Positions 37,501 to 49,500 of a stretch of 64,000 nucleotides of DNA are shown here, piece by piece (the first letter of the stretch is position 1; each line of letters opens with the position of its first letter). Below the pieces are notes generated by a model. That model had not been told where the DNA came from. It saw only the letters and a list, made by a program, of their open reading frames with translations, and ran no database searches. The DNA is taken from positions 14,448,328 to 14,512,327 of the forward strand of contig NC_092019.1 in the NCBI RefSeq assembly GCF_042242105.1, in the 5' to 3' direction. This DNA is from Pempheris klunzingeri. Lineage: Eukaryota; Chordata; Actinopteri; Acropomatiformes; Pempheridae. A program made the translations under genes and the position numbers.

Positions 37501-40500
37501 GAGCTGACCTCCTCTGGTTGAATCTGATCCCTCTTGTATCTACCTGTTTATTGTAGATGTTCACAGCGACCCTCTTGCGGAGCACCAGTTCCATGGAGGC
37601 AGGGTGGCTGAGCTGCACTGTGGCTTTGATGATCAGGTAAATGCGTTCGTTAGGAGAGGTGACACGGTTGAGGTGGACAGAATCGTGAATGGATGAGTCC
37701 CAGGAGCACACCGCAGACACCTGGTGATTTAGAGGAGCCGTGTTTTATTAATGTAACTCCACAACTGTCGAAAGAGACAGAATCTGTGCCACTTGGCTGT
37801 ATGTACACACAGAGACATGGATTACAGTCACGTAGGTGGGCTGTAGCTTGGGTCTGCAGCAGTTTGCTAATGAGCAAGTCACTATGAGCACAACTTGGAA
37901 CAGTAAACAGGGTAGTGATTACTGTATGGTTAGTGCTGCAGCTCAACATCAAAGAAAAAGAAATTAAGATCACTTTTCTTTTAAAGGCTTGCTGCTATGC
38001 TTGATCCTGTGCAATTCTATGACTGTAATTGTGCAATTATGCACATGATTGTAAGAAATATGGTGCTCTGAAGTGCTCGTCTGTGAGTGATTATTTGAAA
38101 AAAGGACTTCTAGCAACAATTATAGTAGTAAAATCAGCTAAATTCAACACAGACCCTTTATGAAACTGCTTCTACCAAGACAGTTTTTTTTCTTTTACAA
38201 AAATAAAAGCAATGGAAAGGTCAGTACTTAGTGTTAGCACACAGTTTCACTCATCTCTTTAAGACTATGTTTCCCTTTTTTTGCCACAGGAGGGCAGTAG
38301 ATTCAAAGCCATTGCTTACCTCCTCATCACTGTGCCTAATGATGGGCAGATAGAAGAATTGGCTTCCATGCTCCTTGGGCAGGATAGAGTTAACACCTGC
38401 AGCATGTGGGCCGGTCAGCTGCTCATTTACTGTCAGATTATCCGCTGGTGGCATAAAAACACGGTCAGTGTTTGTGCAGCCTGAAAGGAAGCTGTGACAT
38501 ATCAGCTACATAGAGGAGAGGGGTTTGCCTTACCATTTAAATCCAGGAAGAGTACAGGGATGTGAGCCTCCATTCCAGCAGGTGGGGTCCTACAACATTT
38601 AAATATGAGGTTAATGGTGAGAGCGTTGCACATGAAGTGAGTCTGACATGTGGATGGGGTGGGTTTGTTTGTGTTTTTACCAGTCTGCAGGAGCTCCAGG
38701 GATGCCACTGCCAGGTGCAGGTACCAGCACTGCGTTTCTCTCCTCAGTCAGGCCAACCCACTGCTCCACTAGCCGAGCCTCACGCTCAATATCCTCCTCT
38801 GATTTTTCTGGATACATAAATGAGGAGAGATACTTCATCACAATACTTGGACAAATATACTACAGACAACACACAGGAGCCACTCCACAGGTCCTTCAGC
38901 AAGTGGTAGCTGTAACATAGAGCGTAGGACTCACCATGTTTATTGATGATTTTCTTGATTTGTTCATCAAGGTATTCCCGACGTTTGATCAGGGCCTCTG
39001 ACCAGCGCTCTCGAACACAGTTGAGATCTTCCTCCTGGAACCAGACAAGAGACCAGAATCAGTTCCACTTTGTGATGCAGACAATCTGCTGCAGTGCACA
39101 GTGAAGTGTTGACAAGATAAGGTGAGGGTGTCCAGGGATGATTTGTCTGAGGGAGCACCACAACTGTGCCTTAATACACCCACACAATTAGTCAAGCCAA
39201 GTGAAAGCGAACCCTGACATACAGTGGGTACGGAAAGTATTCAGACCCCTTCACTTTTTCCACATTTTGTTATGTTACAGCCTTATTCCAAAATGGATTA
39301 AATTCTTTTTTTTCCTCATCAATCTACACACAATATCCCATAATGAAGTGAAAAAAGTTTTTTAGAAATTTTTGCAAATGTATTAAAAATAAAAAACTGA
39401 AATATCACATGTACATAAGTATTCACACCCTTTGCTATGACACTCAAAACTGAGCTCAGGTGCATCCTGTTTCCACTGATCGTCCTTGAGATGTTTCTAC
39501 AACTTGACTGGAGTCCACCTGTGGTAAATTCAATTGATTGGACTTGATTCTTTTTTTCACCCTATATCAACGACCTTCCAGAAGCATGCAAAAACATTCA
39601 TATACAAATGTATGCAGACGATGCAGTAATATATACACCAGCAAAAAATACACAGGAAGCCGGTCGTATTCTTACATCTACAATGGCTCTAGTCCAAGAC
39701 TGGCTTTCTAAATCATGTCTCCTTCTAAATACTAAAAAGACTGTCTGTATGATGTTCTCCAAACAAAACAATAAAACTACAAAATCAAATGTTTTTCTGA
39801 GAGGTGAGGAGGTCGAACTGGTACAAGAGTTCAAGTACCTTGGAGTGATTCTTGATTCCTCCCTCACTTTTAAAAGTCATGTTAAAAAAATGTCTAACAC
39901 AATTAAATTCAGCTTACACAATTTTAAATATATCCGATCATCAATGACGATTAAGGCAGCTAGAATGTTTCTGCATGCTATGGTGTTCTCACATATCGAG
40001 TATTGTTTTACAAACTGGTCTCTCACAAATGACACCATACTCAGACAAATAGAAACATTATATAAAAGAGCATTAAAGATATTTGCCAGAAAGCCTATTT
40101 CGTACCACCATTGTCGTATTCTAAAGACATACAATCTCCTGACTTTTGATAACTTTAAATATTTTAAATATGCTTGTGCTGTGTACAAAATACTATATGG
40201 ACTTGCCCCACCACCATTAATGGATTTTATTAAACCAAAGCGTGCTGCTGGCAGAGCCACTCGGTCTATGGTCAGAGGAGACTGTGACGTGCCCTACAGA
40301 CGGACCACCTTTGGACAATCTGTTCTTTCAGTGAGGGGCGGTAATATTTGGAACAGCATACCCCTTCCCATAAGAGAATGCCCCACGTACAACAAAAAAT
40401 AAAAACTGGCTGAAATCACATCAGCACTGTCCACACTAGAGCCCTGCAGGTCGTCTCTCATGTCTTCTTCTGTTTTCATGTCTCCTCATTTTGTCTTCTG

Positions 40501-43500
40501 TCATGTTTTGTGCTGCATGATCACCTGCCCATGCACCATTGTCTGTCTAGATGTTTTGTTAATATTTTAAAGGTTAATTGTGTCTACTATGTATATGAAT
40601 GTGAACTGCTGGCATTTTACACCTTGCAGTTGAACAGTTGAAAAATAGCTTCCTTACGCTAATACTGGCACATTTACAGAAATATTCATTAATGTGTACC
40701 GTCCCTGTTAAATAAATAAATAAATGAAACCAAGATAGAACTATTTGGCCTGAATGCCAAGCGTCACGTCTGGAGGAAACCAGGCACCGCTCATCACCTG
40801 GCAAATACCATCCCTACGGTGAAGCATGGTGGTGGCAGCATCATGCTGTGGAGATGTTTTTCAGCGCCAGGAACTGGGAGACTAGTCAGGATAGAAGGAA
40901 AGATGAATGCAGTAAAGTACAGAGACATCCTGGATGAAAACCTGCTTCAGAGCGCTCAGGATCTCAGACTGGGGCAACGGTTCACCTTCCAACAGGACAA
41001 CAACCCGAAGCACACAGCCAAGATAACGAAGGAGTGGCTTCGGGACAAGTCTGTGAATGACCTTGAGTGGCCCAGCCAGAGCCCAGACTTGAACCCCATT
41101 GAACATCTCTGGAAAGACCTGAAAATAGCTGTGCAGCGACGCTCCCCATCTAACCTGACAGAGCTTGAGAGGATCTGCAGAGAAGAATGGGAAAAACACC
41201 CCAAATGCAGGTGTGCCAAGCTTGTAGCATCATACCCAAGAAGACTTGAGGCTGTAATCGCTGCCAAAGGTGCCTCAACAAAGTACTGAATAAAGGGTGT
41301 GAATACTTATGTACATGTGATATTTCAGTTTTTTATTTTTAATACATTTGCAAAAATTTCTAAAAAACTTTTTTCACTTTGTCATTATGGGGTATTGTGT
41401 GTAGATTGATGAGGGGGAAAAAAAGAATTTAATCCATTTTGGAATAAGGCTGTAACATAACAAAATGTGGAAAAAGTGAAGGGGTCTGAATACTTTCCGT
41501 ACCCACTGTGTGTTCCCAAACCTGAGGTGTTAAAGGGAGATTTCTCCACATTTTATGTGGATGTCCAATCAGTGTTGATGGTAAATGTATCAATTGAAGC
41601 AATAAATACCTCAGTGACTGCTATATTGAACAACAAAGCTGAGTTCTGCTTCCAGAGCTGTGCCAGCAGTGTACAGCAGTGCTTGTACGTCCGTCAACAC
41701 TAATTAGACATCCACAGAAAAAGTGGCAAAATTCCCCTTTAAAAATCCAAGCCTTTAGGCATGCTTTTTTGGTTGAAAAAACAATCATGTTCAAATTATG
41801 GTCAAATTCTAAAAACACACAAGCATAAAACCTCCCTTTAACCACACTTCAACTTACACACATGCATTCACACACAGGCACTTACAACAACACACATGCA
41901 GTCACAGCCACCCAAAGTCCTACCTGGATGTACAGCAGATCACTCAGTGAGGGAACCACAGAGAGCAGATTCCTCTTTGCAATGTCCACAGTAACCAACA
42001 GACCTCAAAGCCAACCATATTACATCTCTGATGTCTGCACTCTTCCACCATGCAAAGTACTGTAAATCATGCAGCCATGCATTGCCTGTGTGATTAAGTG
42101 AGGCTTATTATCCCTGCAGCTCTTCAGTAGTGACAAGCAAACAGCAGCATTAGTGCGCGCAACCTGAGGGGAAAGGCAAGAGAGAGCAGGACAAGATCCC
42201 TGGGAGATAGACTTCTGACTGGGAGTTCAGCCATGGGTGGTATTTTGCATACAGGGCTGCCAAAGAACGTTTGGTGTGACTGATAATTACAGCATCAGAA
42301 ATCATCTGCATGTGCAGCTGCTGTTTAATAAAGCACTCATTTGGTTGGTAGAGGCACAGCCCTCTGCCTCCTGCCTCACATGCCCTCAGCAACAGGCCTA
42401 GTCGCAAACACACGATCAGTTGGTTTCCTTCATGCTGCAGAATGAACTACAGGGGAGCAGCAGGAGGAGACTGAGCAGGGGGGGGTACCTGATAACTATC
42501 CACATCGTCTTCCACCTCTCTCTGGCAGGAGAGAACACACTCAGTCAAATGTGGGGAACAGCTCATATTGTAGCTTACCATTCACTGCTAATGTAACTTT
42601 CTAAGAATCCCAGTGATGTGAAAGAACAATTTGCATCCATGTTTATATGCTTTTGAACAATGAATGAATAAAAAATGGATTCCGTGACTAATTTGCTTTT
42701 ATTCAATTGTCGCTTCCTTTCTACATCAGGGCACATCAGTGCATGATAACAGAACAAACACAGTACTAATGAGTTTCTACATTCCTTGGCCTTGTTTAGA
42801 CTCACTGCCAGCTATCTAGATGAACCAGTCATGGCAAGAAACCAGAGAAGCACTAAACATACTTTGGCTGAATCAGCATAATATTGAATATCGCTGGCAT
42901 GAAGCAAGCATACTGTTCCCAAAACACTGTTCTATTTTAATGCAGAATCTGTAACATACAAGTCATCATGCTATTTTTGTAATAGGTTCATAGAGTGACT
43001 GGTGTGTGAGTATATGCAAAAAATGAGTATTTCTGTTTCACAGACCTGGTAGCTGTCAAGTGGTCTCTGTAGTTTGGTGGAGCGAGCAGACACACAGCCA
43101 ATAGAGACGGACAGCACAGCCTCCACCAGCAGAGGCAAAGTGCCTGAGTTTTGGACCGGCTTCACACACACCTGCAGCCTCCTGGAGTGACCCTGCTTGG
43201 ACAAAATCCCCATAATTCAACATGCTGCTCCCAGCGCTGCACTCAAAGTGCAACATGTGCAAAGCTGTTTAAAATTATACAATTAGCTATGATCCTCTTA
43301 AGTCTGTGTTTGATGTAGGGCAGCCAGTCTGACCTAAAGGGAAACTTGCTCATAGTTTTTCTCTGACCTGTCGGAGTTGGAAGACTCCTCCTGTGCTGAT
43401 ATCTTTTCCAGGATGCAGCTCCACAGATGAGTACTCTCCCTGCTCATTCAGCTCCTGGATGGAGGTCCACAGCTCGATCATGCGAGACACCTCATTCCAC

Positions 43501-46500
43501 CTAAACAGCCAAGATTAGTGAGGTATGAAATGTCAGCCTGTGTGTGTCTGTATGCGCAAAGGTCTGACTGCAACATGTGATACCTGTCTCGGAGCGTCTG
43601 GGTCTTGGCCTCCAGTGCGTCTAACTCCCACAGCGATCGGCCATTCCCAGCACAGCGGTGACCCCATACCTCTATAGCCAGCGCTCCATCTGATATAAAC
43701 TCCAAGAACTCATCTGTCACATGCACAACGTAGTCCTGCACAAAGAAATGTTTGAGACAAGTAAACAATAAAGGAATGTAAAATTCCCATTAGTGCTTTG
43801 AAATGAGGGACTAACAGCCTTAAGTTGAAACAAACCAGCATCCCCCCCTCAGTTACCTTGCAGTGATCAAACTGAACAGTAAATTGGGCATCTGGGCTTC
43901 GAGGGGAAGGTCTGTCTGGGCTGACCATGGGAGGAGCCACAGTGGGCTCGCCATGCTCCCAGAAGGTGTACTGACAGAAGACAAAGTTGGACAGGTTGAG
44001 TGGCAGACCTGTAGCCTCCCTGATCCGCACCTGCAGCAAAGAAACAGACTGAGTTAGTGAGCAATGATGTACTGTGACAGTCATCATTTTGTTCTACAAC
44101 AACACGTCCCAGTTATATGCAAAAAGAAGCCTTTTACCCTGCAGGTGAGCCTCTTGGCCATGTGGACGATCTCCCCATTGGTGTCCATCACCTCATAGCA
44201 GCTGCTCTCACTGGAGTTCTCTGATGAGTCGTCCCCTCCGGACAGCCGCTCTGGTACGGCTCCACTGACTCTCATCAGCTCAATGTGCAACCTGCCCGCT
44301 ACCTGTGCACACAGGCCAAGGACACATCAACTCCCCCGTTCAAAAAAAAGACGTCCCAAAATGTATTTTATGACCTACTGCCTTTACATGCTGTATGCAT
44401 ATGTCTAACCTTTTTAAAAGTGGATTTCTGATTTTTTTTGGGACTTAATCATTTGTATTTCTTTTTTTTGGAAGTATTACTTACAAGCTTAATCATGTGT
44501 ATGTCTACATTTTTTAGTGATGAATAATAATTTCAATTCTCAATGGACCTGATGTAATAATAATTTTAGAGATCTTAGATCTCAGAGATCTAAGAGCTGC
44601 ACTATGAATAATTTATCAATGTGTTAATCTGTGTGTGTGTGTTGGCGTACCCTTACCTCTCCCTGTTGGCTGATGATGGGGACAGCATATTGCAGTTTGA
44701 CATCATGGAAAAGGCACTCCAGAAAAATGTTGGCCACTCCTATCAGGTTGTGGTTTTCTTGCGCCTCATAGAATGGGTCACAGGGATTACTGTTTGCCTT
44801 GTTACACTGAAAAAAACAGAGGAGCTCCTTAATAATCCAATTCATTTAAAAAATAAATCTTTCTACTTATTCTACTTATCTTTTCCTGTTTCTTACCAAC
44901 TCCTCTGTGCCTTCCTTCCAGTCTCTGTAGTGGTCTCTCATATCTACCAGTTTGTTTTCCAGCTTCTCAATGGTCCACACCTGGGTCCCCTTCCCTTTTC
45001 TCCGCACCTGAATGGCTGGCTCACTCACTATCGCTCCACGCTGCACAAAACAGGTTAACAACTTCTTATACACCTCTTATATTTCAATAACCAGTCACAC
45101 CATGAGATTTTATGGCTAAAGGCTTAAACCGATGCCAGTAAAATCTGTACCAATGAGATATCATATCCCCTTGTAAGGTGATGTGGTGGTGATGGTGTGA
45201 TTGCTGGGGGTTCAGAGGTCTGACCTTGCGGTTTGCGCTGAGGTTGGCTGCAGGAATCTGAAGGGTGACCTGATAGTCAGTCAGTTTGTTCATCTCCTCT
45301 GCCAAAAAGTTGGCTTCTCGCACCAAGGTGTTGGCTTTCACAACCTGCTCCCTGAGTCGAGAAAGGCTCTGACGAAAAAGCTCATCCCTGACAGACAGAC
45401 ACACGCACATACAACAGAACACAGAGATCATTCATTCAGAGCTGAGTTACTGATTGACTAAAGCTTGATTTGAATTTTTTTTTTTTGATATTTTAGTAGA
45501 AGAGTCACTGATTTTCAGCATCTCAGATTTGGCTCTTTTTCTGGTATTTTCAGAAACCACAGCAGCTCAAGCCAACAAATTGGAAATGACACATCAGTAA
45601 AAACTCACTCAGATCAGAGAATAATACAGCTACAATTAGGTATCGATTTTACATATAACAGCTGACTGCTACATAGATGTGCAGAAGGGTCTGGTTTCTC
45701 TCAGTGAAGTACACAATGGTGAGATTGAATCCTGCTTAGGGTGACTTTATTTATTCCACATTCCTGCTTACTGTCTAGATCTGATCTCAACTCCATATAA
45801 CAACTTGAACTCGGTGATAAACCTGCAGGAACTTACGAAACAGCATCAAACAAAACCTCTGTGAAATATTTTGCCCCTTTAAATGACTCCATGCTTTAAA
45901 AAATTGAGGATTTTCTGCACATTTGGCTGCACATGTTCATATAACTGGGTATACCTAATAAATACACAGGAGATATAAAAAAGTTACACTGTGTGTGCAA
46001 ACTTATTCCACTAACCGCTCTTCTGTCCACAGTCGCAGCTTGCTGTGAGGTGTGTGTGTCGGGAACGTAAGGCGGTCACTGCTGCTGCGGTGGTGCTGTG
46101 GTGTTTTCTCAGGAGACAGTTGTTGCCGTAGCGACTCCAGCTCTCGTTCATACATCATCCTCTGTTCCTCCAGAGCTGTCCGCTTCTCCTCCAGGTACTG
46201 CTTCTCCAGCACCTGGACCACATTCTGCATAGGGTCTACACATGAGATACAGCACATTTCACAATCCAGTACATACGTCTTGTGGATTGTTCACTTACAG
46301 GAGCAGCTCTGAGCAAAGCGTCTTTAGTAAAGGAACAGGACAGCACGTGTGAGAACAAACCAAACAGTAAAACAGTATATCAATAATACTTTTTCCACTA
46401 GAAGTTGTGGTCTTGATAGTAGATTATTTTCTTATTGTAATGTGTGTTGTTGCCGACATAAATAATGTTAGATAGAAAATGATTGTTTGTATAATGATTT

Positions 46501-49500
46501 AGTAGATCAACCAGAGATTCAACAGGCCCATAGGAAGAAGACAAAAGTTTTGTTGGGCATTTAAGTGACTCCAAGTGAATTGTCTTACAATCATTGTGTA
46601 ATCAAAGGATAAATGAACAATGAATCTAATCTTTACTTTAAGCCCTAAATAATTGTCTCAGCTGTGGCAGTTGTCTTTTGTTAGCTGCTACTACAGCTAC
46701 TACAAACATTTGGATTTTGCAGCAACAATGAACTAACCAAATAGTCAGCTGATTGCTGTGATTAACACTAAAATTGTCCATTTCTACAGTCAATATGAGG
46801 AGATAAACAAAGAGCAGCGTATTGTTTTACAATATTGGCATTTCTAAATTATGTCATTATTTGGTCAAAGTAGCTGGAACAACTTGAGGAGTCAGAAATC
46901 AAAGTGGAATACATACTGTATACAGCTGTGGCCTGCAAGCCTAAAAGACAATGTAAATTGCAGCACACAGATTATCCTAATCATACCATTAGACCCAAGA
47001 GTCTTCATTATGACCTCCATCTGGGCAAACTCATAGCTGTACTCCTGCTCCGACGAGGCCTCGCTGGCGGTCTCCACATCTGCCTCCACGAAGCTCTCTC
47101 TGGGAGAAGCTCTCTCCAGCTCCTTTAAACGGTCCCGCCGCTTTCGTTTAGGCAGATTAATCCTACAGAGCAACAGGACCTCTGATCAGTGACTTTTTAA
47201 TGTCATGACTCCTCTTAAATTTCAATGTGGCCACACTATGACAAGTCTTATACCTGAAGAAGTGATTGTTGCCCCATAAGATACGATCTCCATGCCACAG
47301 GTGCACCAAGGAGTCAATCATTGTTCCGTTCACACAGGTCCTGTAGAAAACAGAGGAATTTAATTCTAATAATGAAGTTGTCAGATGGAATCATAATCTT
47401 CATCTTTAAAAAAGGAAAACTAATTGAGAAGGAACAATCTCTTTGTAGTGGGAGGGAGACATGGCTCTGATATCAAAGCGGGGAGCTCAGATCATAGATT
47501 CCTGTACAGTGAGGTCATGTGAAACACTGAGGTCCAGTCATCCGTGAAGGAGACAGACAACACAGAGAGACACACAGAGACAGATAGAGAGTATGTTGGA
47601 GGCAGTTGTATAGTAGCTCACCTGGCATTCCCTATGGGCATCAGGGTGACATCACCATCTGGGCAGAGCTCCAGGACGCAGTGCTCCGGCTGGATACCGA
47701 TCCCAAACAGCTGTATGTCCTGAGACGTGTCTGCGCCCACACGTGTGTGCTCCTACACACAGGTGGAGGACAGATTTGGGAAACTTTAATGGCAGATCTG
47801 AAAGTAATTGCACCTTTTCCCAACTTCCAGGTCACTACCTTAAGAGCTAGAAACAAGAATAATATCATTTGCAAAAAATACATCTTAGGAATCTTAATTT
47901 TTTATGAAATTCAGGAATAAAACCAAAGAAAAAAGCAAGCCTAAGTGAAAAAACTTGTGTCTCTCTCATTGCAGAGTGGGCGTTGTTAAACATCCCAGCT
48001 TCTAGAGGATGTCCTACCCTGCAGCGAACTAACCCATTTCACTCATTCCACACTGATATGCCAGGCTGGCCGACAGAACCCAGACAAAGGCCTGTTGTTC
48101 TGTATGCTGCACAGCCTGCTTTCTCACATGGCTCTGCTCTTACAGGTCCAACTAACTGGCTGATTGTTCCACTTCAGTGCTTTGCAAAATCCAAAACTGC
48201 TCTTACTGAACTCCTCTCTGCTCTCACACAGTCATCAGGATCACTGAAACACATGCGCTTCGTTTCAGGGCCTCAGCTGATGGTACATTTTTCATTACAT
48301 TCTTTGATATGTGGGGTATCAAGCTTGTGCGTCTGTGTCCTTAACGGTAATACTAATAGTGACTGAGTGAGTGACAAAGTGGCTTTTGTGATGGAAATCA
48401 TCCCCAAAATGAGACAATTACTAAGAGAACTTTTAGGCTTCTGGATTTGTGACTTTTGCAGCCATTACAGACAAAAAATTACAGCATCTTTGCCACCAAG
48501 ATCTTCCATCCATCCATAGCCTTCACTCGTATAATTGTTTTTAAAGTCAGAAGTGAGAATAAATGCATTTATCTGTTTATGCTATTTTTCCAGTGTGGTC
48601 ACTTGGGACTTTGTAAAGCCACAAATAAGTATAAATCCTGATGCAGTAATGGCAAAACTTAAAAAGGCAGAAGGGTAACGATGATGATGAGGAATATCTG
48701 CGACAAGTTATCTTGCCAGTGTTGCATTATCATATCGTAAAAACTGCGTCACCTTCAGGTAGTAGACCAGTAGCTCATTTAGGGCAGGATCAGCATTCAG
48801 ATTGACCAGGAAACACTTGTCTTCACCAACTTTAATCCCTGATGTCTCCAGTGAGATGCCCATGCTCTCCAGCTGCTTCTGACGTTCCTGTAAACATAGA
48901 TAACAACAGTGTTTTTTTTTTTTAAACAATATCTTTATTGGGCTTTATATTATGAAATAATTAACAATATACTCAACATAAAACAAACAAAGAGCAACAT
49001 AGTCCCCCCAAATAAATAAAAGAATGAAAAAATAAAATAAATAAATAAAAATAAATATAAACACACAGCATGCAGCTCAGCAATTCAGCACCACTGTCAA
49101 AATTAATTGGCCTTGTAACATCTGAGAAACTCAGTTAAAGGTGACCATATTCTCTCAAAATCCCCTTCTCTTCCTCTGACAATATAAGTAAGTTGTTCCA
49201 GTACAAAACAAGATGCCATCCCCCCCACCCACATATGTATTGAGGGTATGTCCATTTTCTTCCAGTATAAAGATATCAACCTCCTGGCCTGCAGGAGTCC
49301 GTGGTCGATGAGTGTTGACTGACTTGAAGTGAAAATACAGTTCTCTGGAAATATACCCAACACACACATCCTTGCGTGAAGAGGCACCCTCACACCAACA
49401 ATCTTAGACAAAGTTTGTATGACTGATTTCCAGAACTTCTGTAATTTGGGACAGCTCCAAACACAGTGAAACAAAGTACCCTTCCCTTCTAGACATTTGC

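Larger units (their letters stand above)
39222..41508 (+). mobile_element. Tc1/mariner-like transposon, interrupted
   Basis: Ends are CAGTGGGTACGGAAAGTATT at 39222 and its reverse complement finishing at 41508. The inverted repeats are long, about 205 bp each (39222 to about 39430 and about 41300 to 41508). TA flanks the left end (39220-39221); the right flank reads TG, so the target duplication has decayed by one base. Only the outer left part and the C-terminal half of the transposase region remain, the middle having been replaced by a LINE (39550-40725). It lies in the kif13a intron between exons 42489-42521 and 38935-39034, antisense to kif13a. Confidence 0.9.

Noticed and set aside
44574-44594. 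Palindromic CTTAGATCT/AGATCTAAG
   Set aside because: Nine-bp arms in AT-rich intron; expected by chance at this length scale.
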